64,000 nucleotides of DNA from Prunus persica. Lineage: Eukaryota > Streptophyta > Magnoliopsida > Rosales > Rosaceae. The notes beneath the pieces are model-generated. The model worked only from the letters and a program-made list of their open reading frames with translations, was not told the origin of the DNA and did no database searches. The stretch is from positions 38,494,844 through 38,558,843 of the forward strand of contig NC_034009.1 of NCBI RefSeq assembly GCF_000346465.2. Direction: 5' to 3'. How positions within the stretch are numbered: position 1 is the stretch's first letter; the number at the start of each line of letters is the position of its first letter. The translations under genes and the position numbers were made by a program. This document shows, in pieces, positions 1-11,289 of this stretch.

Positions 1-998
1 GTTGTTGTGCCTTGTTAATCCTTTTTCATGACTGTTTCATACTCCTATGTAATTATCATTGCTTGTTTCAGCTTCTGATAATCTGATTTCTGGCATGTTG
101 CAGTTTTTTTATATTGTTGATATCTGGTGTATTGCTAGTGCTCTGAATTCTGCAATTGTTTTCTATAGTTTTGGACTTGGGAGTTTTTTTCTTCTTCTTA
201 ATAGTGGAATATTGTATAAAAAAAATGATTGTGGTAAAGTAACAAATTTCTGTGACAATGTTAATGAAATCTCTCTGAAATGTCGACTTTTTTAAGGTAA
301 AAGAAGGCTTATCCTTTATAGCTGAGTAAGAATTTCAGGTATTTATAGTAGCACTTCTCAAAATGTAACTAGGGGTATGTCTTCGGCCAATGTAACTGAC
401 AACAAATAGGAAACTGTTTGGTGGGCTTTTCTACTTCCAGCAGAGGAAATGGATCAATATTTTTGGCCTACAGTTTCATTTATCATCAAAATATCTTGAA
501 ATTTAAACCTTGATATGCTTGAAATCTGAACCTTAATCCTTTAAAGAATCCAATTTTTGTTCATTTTATGCTAGTGATTTTTCCTTCCCTCTGTAGATTG
601 TTGGTTTACATTGGATAGTGTGTTCCATTCCATACCGATGACGTAATGTGTTATTCATTTCTTTGTGAAAATTTTGCTTGCATATGAGTATGACACATGA
701 AACATATTTGTTTTGTTTAAGTTTCTCCTTTGCAGTTGTTCATGGGAGTAATAGCTATGAAATGTCTGTCATCTTCTTGTTTCCTTGTCTTTCCCCTTCC
801 AAAGAAATTTCCAATTCTTAGTACTAAGGTTTCTTTGAACACTATATGATACGTCACCATCAAAATCTAGATTGTGTATCACTAACAATCTGCATAGGAA
901 CTTGGAAGTCTATTGTCATTTTACTTTTGAAATAGCAATGCTGATCTTAAATATTTATGTTACTGTTCTTACAGAATTGAAGGACACAATCAACATAC
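1..998 (+). other. Upstream/5'UTR region of the RING gene
   Basis: There is no supported coding region here. The stretch is T-rich and AT-rich, like intron or 5'-leader DNA. A good 3' splice site (pyrimidine-rich, ending ttcttacag) lies at about 966-974, 25 bases before the ATG at 999. The downstream gene therefore probably has an intron in its 5'UTR, with the first non-coding exon in or beyond the left edge. The 78-codon open frame at 59-295 is hydrophobic, low-complexity and unrecognised, so it is not called. Confidence 0.5.
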
Positions 999-3599
999 AT
1001 GGATGAGTATTCCGGTAAAAGAGCTGTCAATAGGCTTGTCTCTAAAAAGGGATCTGGTCTTGTTTTGAGGGAAACTCCAAACAGAGACCGCAATGCTCAG
1101 CTCTGCAGCCGACTGGGATGTAGTGGAAGATTGAACACTGTGAAAGGTGCTCAAATTGAAAAGGCTAAGTCATCATCAAGGCCTGCATTCCGCAGCACTT
1201 CAAGTGGGAAAGAGATAATTGGAAGTTCCTCTAGGTCTTGCATTGCTGTTGGCAACACAAGAAAATCCATAACAGAACCTTGCAAAAAGCTATCTTCTAA
1301 TTTGGAAACAGATTCATCTGAAACCAGTAGTGTTCAGGATGATCCTGAAGTTTCAGAGCTTGCTCCCCCACCTGGAAAGATTCAAAGAGGGCTGCACCCT
1401 GAACCTAAAAACGCTGAGTCCAGTGTGGTCACCTTGATGGAAGTTGGAAGCTCTGATGTAGCATCAAATACAAGATCGCGAAAGAGTTTCAATCAGAGAT
1501 CTGGATTGCGAAACCAAGATTCCTTAGTTGGGTCTAATGTTTCTTCGGGATCTAAAAACACCAGCCAAGCAACACAGGCTAGCACAACCAGGAATGGTTT
1601 AAGAAATCTAAGATGCAATTCAATATCCGATATTGTCCCGTCCAGTTGTTCGTCATCAGATTCAAGCCTCAATAGAAGAGAGACCATAAAGAAAAGAATT
1701 TCTGAAGGAGAAAGTAGCTCTGCTGCTAGGGGGAAGAAGATGAATGGGTCATCATCAGCGGGACAAAACTCCAATTCTAGCCATGGCATCTCAATTTCTG
1801 ATTCAAGAAGAGCTAGGAATATGCCTTCTAACAGGGATAATGGTGCTGCATCAGTTAGGACTCGGCGAACTGTCACTGGTCACTCGAGGGGAAGGCTTTC
1901 TAATCAAGGAAGTGGGAACAATTTATCAGCCAATGGATCCCCTGTAGTTGGCCCACAGACGTCTCAACCTGAAATGTCTATCAACTTGAATTCTCCTAGT
2001 TCATTACAACAGTTATCCCATGAAGCTCCTTTAATTCGGCCAAATTCTTATAGTCGGCCAGGTAGTAGCAGTGGGAATTTACATAGCATCATGCGAGCTG
2101 GTGCTGCAGATGTTGGCTTTTCCCGCTCTCTAATGAATCAGGATGGACTGCGACGCTACAACATGGATGGGATTGCGGAGGTATTATATGAAATTTTTAT
2201 GTACATTTGTGTGGTCTTATGACTTGTTGCCTTGTTGGAGAGATTCACAAAAGAACTGATGTGGTAGTGTGGTTTCATTCTTTAATCTGTCCATTTCACA
2301 AACTGTGCAGGTATTGCTGGCGTTGGAGAGGATTGAACAAGATGAAGAGCTATCATTTGAGGTAGTTATTATAGAGTTTTTATGTTCACTTGCTTTTTTT
2401 GGGTCAAATATGTTCACTTAATTGGTTGATTGTTCTTTAACTGTTCTTTTTCATAATGCAGCAAATACTTGTTCTGGAGACCAATTTGTTCCTGAATGGC
2501 CTAAACTTCTATGATCAGCATAGAGACATGAGACTGGATATTGATAACATGTCATATGAGGTTTGCTATTGCTGCGCACTGCAATTCAGTTTCCATAGAA
2601 ATTATCCATAGTATCTCTCATTGTTCTATTTTGTTTCAATACAATGCTGGCGTAGTCATTATGATGCATCTAAACTTTTTATTATCATCAATGCCTCGAA
2701 TAAATCAATTCAAATAATCTACTAGTGGTGGGTTCAGAATAACACAATCTGGGGCAACCTTATTACGTTCAGCTGTTTCCTTTACAGTATTTCACTACTT
2801 GGATGGCAGGAATTATTAGCTCTAGAAGAGAGGATGGGTACTGTCAGCACAGCATTGCCAGAAGAAGCATTGTCAGATTGCCTTAAGAAAAGCACTTATC
2901 AGTTTACACCTCTAGAAGAATCATCCATAGAATGTGATGGGAAAAAGGATGATGTCAAATGCAGTATCTGCCAGGTCTTTTTCCCGTTCTGATTTTATTT
3001 ATTTTTCTTAGAAGCACCTCTGGGCCTCGCTAGTAGTGGTTCATGCATGAGCTGAAACACTGTAGCTAAAATTGTAACTGCATTTACCTTAACTTAGCCG
3101 CTCCTTATTCAACTAAGGCTAAAGTTAGTTGCAGGGTACAAGGAAAACAGAATTTACATTGGGCTTTAAGAAAATTTGGGCACTAAGTGATTATTTAAGG
3201 CCAAACTAACCGGGTTGTCTCTAGAAATTTCACCCTAAACCTGCACTATCCCAAGTCAGTTCCTTGGTTAACTCAGAAGTTAGAACTAGCTCAACATGAT
3301 TCCAAATGTTATTTAACATCCTGTAAAGTTTAGAGTGGATGTAATTGGATATACTTCTCAGCACTTAATTTGTTTTTTAGGTGCACCATTTGAGTCTGAT
3401 TCTTTATATGTAGAGAGTAATTGTTGTTGGTCTATCTTTGTTTTTCCAGGAAGAGTATGTTGCTGGAGATGAAGTTGGAAGGTTACATTGCGAGCACAGT
3501 TTTCATGTTAACTGTGTAAACCAGTGGCTACGGCTTAAGAATTGGTGCCCTATATGCAAGACAGCGGCAGCACCCTCGAAACCTCCACCCTCCACATAA
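999..3599 (+). CDS. RING-H2 E3 ubiquitin ligase, MBR2/RHG1A-like
   Basis: Predicted E3 ubiquitin-protein ligase of 548 residues. Exons 999-2180, 2311-2361, 2462-2560, 2810-2974 and 3450-3599 join in frame, every intron at phase 0 with GT-AG ends. Residues 1-394, all in exon 1, are Ser/Arg/Asn-rich and probably disordered. Residues 395-444 form a short conserved helical stretch typical of MBR1/MBR2/RHG1A proteins. The C-terminus is a complete RING-H2 finger with ligands C495, C498, C513, H515, H518, C521, C532 and C535, followed by a short Pro/Ser tail. The family transfers ubiquitin from an E2 to substrates; Arabidopsis MBR1/MBR2 act on the Mediator subunit PFT1/MED25. The substrate here is unknown. 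The gene converges on the ADA1-like gene downstream. Function as an E3 is secure; the exact ortholog is less so. Confidence 0.93.
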
Positions 3600-6500
3600 A
3601 TTTAATTATTAAGTCATTTGGAGGAGAGACCTTTCTCATTGTACAAAACTTGCGTCTCTTCCTTTTCTTTTAGCTCTTACCCTTGTCCATGTACATACCA
3701 ATTCTCTTTCATCCCATTCAACTAATAAATCCAAGCTGTTGGTGTTACAGCGGGAATCTGCATTCACTTGTGGAACTGTGAATACATACAAAGTGGTGCT
3801 GTTCTTCAAATACATTTCTTTTTCCTTTTTCAATTTAGTTTGCAACATTTGGATGCATGACATGTCGGATTTTTAGTTTTCCCAACTATTTCTGGCAGTG
3901 ATCAGTATGCAATGCTCCAAACTTCATATGATCTTCAACATGCAGCTCCCTTTTTCAGTGCAGATTGAATGCTGCATGGAAATTTGGTTTTTCTTTTCTA
4001 TAATCAGAATTTACCAGTTATTTTTCGAACTTGAACTTGATTAAAATAAACTGATGCACACACTTCTGAGTCTTTCTGCCATTTCAAAGACAAATGAGGT
4101 TGGTGCTGTCTGCCCGGAACACTAGGGTACCAGTATAAGATATTGATCTTGGACAAATTTTGAAAGTGAGGTTGGAAAAACACTGATTGAAATTCCAGTT
4201 CAACTCGAATAGATTTGCCAATAATATATGTTCAAGAAAACATTTTGGTATTGTGATCCAAATACCCTTCCATGATACAGATATTAGGTAATAATGTTAG
4301 CAGTCTTCTCCTGCTTCCTGATCTCAATCACAAACTGTTCAGAGCTCTGTTTTTATTTTTGTGGGAAGAATCAAATAATATTCATGGGATGTCACAGAAT
4401 CATTTTTCTTTGCAAAAGATAAAGAGGTAACCCCTAGAAAAGGCTCAGTCGGTACTGCTCGGAAATGTCACGTATAGGCCAACAACATGAATATCCTAAG
4501 ATTCCAAAGTGTTGCCTGAGCCACAGAGAATAAAATACGAGTATGAAAGAAGGTTCTTACAAAACTCGACAGGCAAATTCATGGTTAATAAGAGTCTCGT
4601 TGACTTGATCATCACGGATTAAGGACATTATGGTCACTTACCATTAGATTTAATCTAATGGTGAATACCGATCCGTGATTTTTTTTTTCATTAGAAACAC
4701 TGCCTCAATGGGTGTGGAACCCACAAAATTACCCCATGACAATGCAGAAATAAGAAGAAGAAGAAGAGAGAGAGAGAGAGAAGAAAAACCCAAGTCGCAG
4801 AGACCCCTCAACTTGGTCCTCAACTAGCAAAATTGAAAGATAACATAAGCTACCGCAGTGGGAAAGGAGAAATGTAACATATAGTGCAAAACCAGGACAT
4901 TTCTATGATGCATTTTAGAACTTTCTTCAGAGCTTTGTCCACTTCGGAAATTCAATAACTGAGGTCCACATGTCTCCAAGCTTCCAAGTTCCAAGTAACC
5001 ATGGCCTTGTCAAATGAAGACACATCTCAGACTGGTTTAGTGGTTTTTCCACTGAAAAGACTCCAACACCAGCAGTGACGTAGGATGATGTCATATAATG
5101 AATGCTACTCATTAAACAACTAATGACCAACAGTTCCAAAGACAAGTCACCTATGATCCCAACAACCACATCAGATGGTTCAAACCAATGTATTTGTCCC
5201 TGAGATTCTGTTTGCTTCCATTCTCCCATCCCATAGCAGCACAAATGATTGGATTTTCATTATCATCAGCTTTATAAACACGTGTATGGGTTGTGAGTCA
5301 TTTCAACAATAACAGATATCAGATAAAGATTAATTTGAAGCTTTCCTAGAAATTGCAGAACAAATATTTAATGAAGATGCAGAAAACAAAGCCTCCTGTC
5401 CTGTGAAGTCATGCATTTTCAATCTATAAAGCAGCCATCCCCCAGTTCCCAACCTATCCTAGACAGGCAATTCAAAGAGTGACCAATCAGAAACCTGACC
5501 AATCGGCCAAAAGAAACATCCGGACCTGACCCATCATCAGTCCTGTTATTTTTGGTAGCAAACAGTAAACAACTAAAACACAATTAAAAGAAAGTTACAT
5601 ATAAAACTAGAATTGGAAATACCAAAATTAATGTTTCATGAGTAGCAGAAAAGAAGGCAGGAAGAGTCGGAGAAAGAAAATTCATCTGTACATGTACAAA
5701 CTGATGAAATGAAAAAGAGAGAACACATGGGGGCTACGCTTATTAGCATAAAGTGATAAATCCAAGAATTAATTTCCATACCTATAAGAGGATTGATTAG
5801 GACTGATTAAGTCAAGAATTGATACCAAAACAATATCCAGAGCAGTACCATTTGTTCAACATTGATTACATGGCTTGATGCAGCATTTACCATATGTCCC
5901 ATACTCACATTGCAGACAAGTATATAGATCTGCAGCTCGATACTACACCGGAATTTGATGTGCACATAGCAACAGAATGTTCTTATTAGCACTGTTATCC
6001 TTTTCCATTTTAGTTATAGTCTTCTAGATATAATTTATTCATTTTTTGCTTAACTCCTCATGATGAAGCTCAATCCGTCACGGCTAGTTTTTCAAATTTG
6101 AAACAGGGCAACAGCTGAATTGGATTCCAGTCCTGGTCGTGTAGAAAAAAACACTTCATTTTTTATCAGCAATAATGAGATAAAAACAGCTTACCAATCA
6201 AAAATCAATTGTCAGTAGTTTCAGACATGTGAGTGATTGTGTTTCTGTTTTTGCATGCTGAAGTATACCCACCACAATTATTTGCACGATCAATGGTTGA
6301 ATATACATTCACATATCTCTACGAGAACATCTGAGTAGAGGATGATCATTTGGCAGCTGGAAATTTTGAGAACTAAATTCATGCCATAAGGCCTTGACCC
6401 AAAAAAAAAAATTCATGCCATAAGGACAGCTCAATTGATGTCAATGTGTTATTGATATTGAAATTTCAATCAATTCTAAGATTCTAAAAATACATACAGA

Positions 6501-6961
6501 GCATACTGCAGCTCTTACACAAGCGATTGTACCTCTCACCAAGCTACAGAACAGTATCCCTGCAAAATTTTCTTATATTTCCTCTTCATTGGCTGCAATT
6601 ACAGTGAAATCTTGAGATCTGGTGTGATAGCAAATACAGCAGCATCTACGTTAAACATACAACAGAACAACCAAACATGGGCATTCAGTTTGAAAGCACC
6701 CCTTGATTGGTTAAGTTAGATAATTCTGGATCAGTTCTGGCTCCGCAGCAAGCAAATTCAGACATTTGATGCTCAAACAGATGATTTCACCTTGCGAGAC
6801 CCAAAACTTTACCCACTTAGGAACCATCTGGTGCGTCCTGGCAATGAGATAAGAATTATTTGTATCAATGATCTCGAACATCTGGTGGTGTCAGGACCTT
6901 TGAACCAGAACAGACCGACCCAACCACAACGTTGGGATGAATATATCTTCACAGGGATGTT
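3600..6961. other. Intergenic stretch between convergent genes
   Basis: This holds the 3' ends of the RING gene (from the left) and of the ADA1-like gene (from the right). I see a GA-rich microsatellite near 4756-4784, a small foldback at 4611-4679, and no recognisable coding exon. A minus-strand open frame of 105 codons at 4927-5244 matches no family I know. Confidence 0.5.
4611..4679. repeat. Short nested inverted repeat (hairpin)
   Basis: Nine-base outer arms at 4611-4619 and 4671-4679 (atcacggat / atccgtgat) enclose perfect eleven-base inner arms at 4640-4650 and 4652-4662 (accattagatt / aatctaatggt) separated by one base. A T-run follows. It could be a decayed MITE or simply a stable hairpin; no target-site duplication is clear. 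Confidence 0.5.
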
Positions 6962-8215
6962 TCATTCCTCGAATGCTTGCATACAAATCTTCTCCAGCAG
7001 CAATGACCAGTCTTCTCCAAGTTGCTGTGGATTTAGCTCCATTGCAACCTTAAAATCAAGCAAAGATATTGAACACCGTGGTCTTTGCTCTTCCACGGGG
7101 CCACTGCCACTCTGCATATGCAAGTGATTGCTTGGCCACATGCCATTGATGATCTTTCCTTGAATCTGCTGCTTTGGTGCAGCACTCTTTTTTGGCTCTG
7201 ATGTAGACCTTGCTCCCACCAACTCAACACAGGACCTAATCAATCGCTTTAAGTACACATCCAACACATTATTCAGCATATTGGCACATTCTGTAGAAAC
7301 ACCTCCAAGACCCTGTGCTGCAGCAATCTGCTCCATTCGTTTTCTAAGCGTCTCCGAATCTGACAATCCCCCATTGTCATAATAGCTAACGAAATCACAG
7401 CTGCTACCCACGGGCAAAGCTTTGCGGGCCCCACCTATGCTGGCTGGGTAGAATGGGATCCCAAGTGGCGCAAGTAGAGGACTTCTTGAGAAACTTAAGC
7501 GGTTTGATTGTTCCACCTCTTCCTCATCTTCAATAACAGCTAAGTTGGCCTGGTCTTTGCTGTGTATCCGTGGTTTTTCTATGGGTTGCCGAACTGCACC
7601 ATCTCTTTCACTCTCAGGTAGCTCAGCAACTGTTTGAAGATGCTGCGTTGGTCTCTGATAATCATATGGATGCACATCCCCATTTTCCACAATAACCTTA
7701 CTGCCATTGTCCTCTGAACCCATGGATTGATGTGACACACTATCGACCTTCCCATTTGGTCCAAGTGGGCTTGGTCTATCCCTTAGCTTCCGATCACGTA
7801 TCCCGGACCTACCCTTCCGTGGGGACACTGGCAAAACCCCATTCTGCCAAACGGGTACATTTTGATTTTGATTTGGAAAGAGGGTCCCACTTTGCTCCTG
7901 CCCGTCTTCTCTACTTGGAGAACTGTTTGCAGCTTGTATCCCAGGTTTTGCAGGAACTGATGAATGTATTGGTGGTGGGGTCTTGGCTTGGCATGCATTC
8001 TTCAAGATTGACCGTATAAAATGATTGTGCAGTGGCAAATTCTCACTTCCTAGCACCCGGTGACACAACTTGTCAAATTCCTTCTTGCTCAGCTTCTGAC
8101 TCAACAACCTATTCAAGTAATTAAAGTACCGCTTTGACCTCTCGGCCCCAATCCTCTTCACTATCTGCGCTTTCAAATCACCCAAATCAATTCTAGAGAA
8201 CTGCTGAGGTTGCAT
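6962..8215 (-). CDS. SAGA complex subunit ADA1/HFI1-like
   Basis: Single-exon frame of 417 residues. The N-terminal 75 residues, beginning MQPQQFSRIDLGDLKAQIV, carry the SAGA-Tad1 signature: a helix, then a KRYFNYLNRLLSQKLSKKEF-type stretch, then LHNHFIRSILKNA. Family members are core subunits of the SAGA histone-acetyltransferase coactivator, in the SPT/ADA1 module in the nucleus. The middle (about 80-240) is low-complexity and basic. A second conserved block at about 250-345 includes LGIPFYPASIGGA and a helical region ending YLKRLIRSCVELVG, which is probably the histone-fold-like part. The final 45 residues (SLLDFKVAMELNPQQLGEDW) are also typical of plant members. The first ATG of the frame was taken as the start. 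The 5' leader probably has an intron. Arabidopsis has several similar genes, so paralog assignment is open. Confidence 0.86.
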   Translation of the reverse strand: MQPQQFSRIDLGDLKAQIVKRIGAERSKRYFNYLNRLLSQKLSKKEFDKLCHRVLGSENLPLHNHFIRSILKNACQAKTPPPIHSSVPAKPGIQAANSSPSREDGQEQSGTLFPNQNQNVPVWQNGVLPVSPRKGRSGIRDRKLRDRPSPLGPNGKVDSVSHQSMGSEDNGSKVIVENGDVHPYDYQRPTQHLQTVAELPESERDGAVRQPIEKPRIHSKDQANLAVIEDEEEVEQSNRLSFSRSPLLAPLGIPFYPASIGGARKALPVGSSCDFVSYYDNGGLSDSETLRKRMEQIAAAQGLGGVSTECANMLNNVLDVYLKRLIRSCVELVGARSTSEPKKSAAPKQQIQGKIINGMWPSNHLHMQSGSGPVEEQRPRCSISLLDFKVAMELNPQQLGEDWSLLLEKICMQAFEE

Positions 8216-8253
8216 TTCTCAACAAACAGATTCATACACCATCCACAAGAAAC

Positions 8254-8958
8254 TGCAAATCCCCCAGTAACCCCACCAGAAGCCAAATTACCGTTAATAC
8301 TGTTTCCAGAAAACCCAGAATTTGAACTCCTCCATATCGTTCATTGCAAATCAATCTCAACACTCTGCATATCCCGACAAACAGAGGCACACACCATCCA
8401 CCAAATCAAAATAGCCCCCAAAACCCCCAATCTCAAACTGGAATACGGTTACCCTTGTTTCCAAACGACCCCAAATTGTCCCACCCACAAACCACACAAT
8501 GCAAAACCAAATCCCATCTTCTCAAGACCAAAACCCTAGAGATCAACCCCAGTACACAGCTCGCTAAATCCCAACAAACAGACACATAGGCAAGCTTAAA
8601 TTATTGAAAACCATTATAAATCAAAAACCCTAACTTTGAATCACCAAAATTTGGGTTCAGACGACCATACTCTTTACAAACTCCAATGAACCGTAAATTA
8701 CACCACCGCGCCAATCCAAACCCAGACTTTATTTCACGCAATTCACAAGCTTTCAACTTCAAGACACGAAATTTGAAGTTCAGGGAATGAGATCAGTGAA
8801 TTGGACGGATTGAAGTTGAGAAAACAGAGCTTGAATTGCAGAAAAATCGAATTGCAGAGGAACAAAAAGGCGCAATGAAGCGCCAAAACAAAATTAAATA
8901 GTAAAGCTTGGGGAGTGTGTGTGAGAGAGGGCTTTCGAGATTGATTGAACTCTGACCT
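8254..8958 (-). other. Probable 5'UTR intron of the ADA1-like gene
   Basis: On the minus strand a donor-like AAG|gtcaga lies at about 8958 and an acceptor-like ggatttgcag at about 8254, some 40 bases before the ATG. The space between is non-coding and contains a telo-box (aaaccctaa, 8625-8633 on the plus strand). A leader intron is inferred from these sites only. Confidence 0.4.
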
Positions 8959-9000
8959 TAACGAGCTCGGCGAATTGCAGAGAAAATCGAACCTTAGTGA

Positions 9001-11228
9001 CTTCGGAGCTTTGCCTTTCGCTTTCTCGCTCTGTCTCTCTTCGGCTCTTTTCCTCTCTTTTTTTCTTTTTTCTTTTTGAAAATTTCACTGCTTTTTTATT
9101 TTTATTTTTTGGTGTTGCTGATTTATATTCGAACTTCGCTCTGTGTAGCTCTCGATCGCTTCTGCTAATACTCTCTCTCTCTCTCTCTCTCTTTCTTTCT
9201 TTTGTTTTTCTCTCTCTTCGTTTCTTCTCTCTCGGTAGCTCTCACAAGGTCTCGCCTTGTATTTTTTCTTTATTTTTTTTCACAAGTGTAAAAGGATTTT
9301 AACTTTTAATTTTTAGATTTTTTCTTTATATTATTTTTCACGATTTTTGAAATTTGATTTCAGAAGTTTTATTACATGCAAGTTTCAAATCTTAGTGGTG
9401 TATTCAATTTAGAAATTAGGTCGACAAACCAATAGTAGTGTTGTGACATATAAGAGTGTATAACCCAAATAAAAAAGATAATGAAATTGTAAATAGAGTC
9501 TTTTAATTTGAACATGAACTTTTTTTCAAAATTGATTTTGTATTTTAATACACTATTATTTTACGTATTTATACTTTTAAAATGAAGTACATGTATTTTG
9601 ATATATATGCATTTTTAAATTATTGAAAAATTAAATATAACGGTCATTTACTTTACATATATAGATATAAATGCAAATAATTTATATAATATTGGGCTAT
9701 TTATGTATTCATACAATTGAATTTTTTTTTTCCTTTCCTTTTAGTAAAAAATTAATTTGACAATTTTTGTAGTTAAAATTGTATCATTCGGGAAACTTAC
9801 GTGTCACGAGATCATTTTATCTCTGAGCATCTCACCCGATGAGAGATGCACATAGAAAGAGGAATTATGACCTCATTACATGTAAGTTTCGGCCTATCAA
9901 AAGATCTTTAGTCTATAAATTGCTTTCACTTAGTTTGAGAATTGTGATTATCCTAATCTTCTAACAAACCAACTTGAGTTTGAGCTTCATTTCTTGGTTT
10001 AAGACTAACTCACAAAAGTAAGGGCAATATTGATAATTTTTTATAAGAAAATGTAGAGAGAAAGAGGACATAACCCACTAAAAAGGACAACAAGAAAAAA
10101 AGACACAAGTTTGATATACTTTTGAGAAATTCTCTCAAAATATCACTATTCTTGTAGTAAATTTCTTAAATAGTACTATTATTGTAGCAAACAATGCTAT
10201 TATATCAATATTATTTCGATATGATGTTGATACTATTAATATTATCTCATTATTTCGATAACAAATAGTCTCAAGTAATATTTTTATTTATTTTTTAGAC
10301 AAAGTCTCAAAGAGCCTTGATATGACATAAATAAAGTATCAATATTATGTCAATACTATTGATATTGTTGATTTTCTATAATAACATTGTTATTCGAGAA
10401 TTTTATTATAATAATAGTGGTATTTAAAAGATTGGACATTTACAAGATACTTTTGTAACGGACCAATACACCTACAACAAAGATACACAACAACTACTTA
10501 TTGAATTCATCACAAATATATATCGCCATCGTCATCCATAGAAGTCGAATTTCAGACCTCCTTCAATCAACTGGAGACAAATACAACTAGATGAAATACT
10601 AGTTAGTGAGGTGTGATTGTTAATTAAATGTAATATTTTCGCATGTAAGTTCATCATTTTTAAATTTAAAACAATTTTCAAATTCAATATTAAATACTTC
10701 TCGTATATTAAAAGATATTGAGAAGTGAAAATTTTAACCAAAAATTTCAAAATTGCATTGTAATATTAAAACTTATTTTTGGACAATGAACTAAATGGCT
10801 CTACACTCGAAGGGATCTAACGAAAATGTAGAAGTCACAATATTTATGAATTTGTTCAAATTTCGTACGTCTTTTGTTTTGGTGTCTAAAAAGAAATTTT
10901 AATTTCATGTTTTTTTTTTCTCAATAGAAAAAGGCAAAAAGAACAAAGTACACATTTTATTTTTCTTTGAATGGAGGTAAGGAAATAATTCTTGAAAGAA
11001 AAAAAAAACAGAGATGAACTTCTTACTAGTACCGAGTTGCCTCATTCGGCCCTGTCTGCGAGCGAAGGACATCGAACTCTACTTGGCGGCCCAGTTGGTT
11101 ACCCGCCTTTAATATCGGGTCGGGTAGATTTTACCCGATTTCCAACGAAGCCCTAATTTTGATTCCGGCGAGCCAATCCGAGCTTGTTTTTCTTCCCCCT
11201 TCTTCCCCAACCCCCCCGCGGCCCTTCC

Positions 11229-11231
<3 letters not shown>
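9001..11231. other. Intergenic region between divergent ADA1 and CENP-O genes
   Basis: AT-rich DNA with a CT-rich run at about 9171-9193. A decayed foldback lies at about 10124-10440, where the left-arm motif atagtactattattgtag is mirrored by ataataatagtggtattt on the right. From about 11036 the base composition becomes GC-richer, consistent with the promoter and leader of the CENP-O gene. I see no coding sequence. Confidence 0.45.

Positions 11232-11278
<47 letters not shown>
11232..11278 (+). repeat. (TC)23 microsatellite in the CENP-O 5' leader
   Basis: A pure TC dinucleotide tract of 47 bases ends 11 bases before the ATG at 11290, so it lies in the 5'UTR. Such tracts are common in plant leaders and are length-polymorphic. 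Confidence 0.95.
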
Positions 11279-11280
<2 letters not shown>

Positions 11281-11289
11281 GTGAGAGGA

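Noticed and set aside
1493..1876. 127-codon minus-strand frame inside RING exon 1
   Set aside because: It is the antisense shadow of a Ser/Arg-rich coding exon, and the plus frame is clearly the gene.
4927..5244. 105-codon minus-strand frame between the RING and ADA1 genes
   Set aside because: No domain, no recognised similarity, no supporting splice context, and composition like random AT-rich DNA. It could be an untranslated transcript, but nothing shows coding.
8210..8589. Plus-strand frames over the ADA1 leader
   Set aside because: Low-complexity Pro/Asn/Thr-rich translations of the ADA1 5'UTR intron on the wrong strand; no family resemblance.
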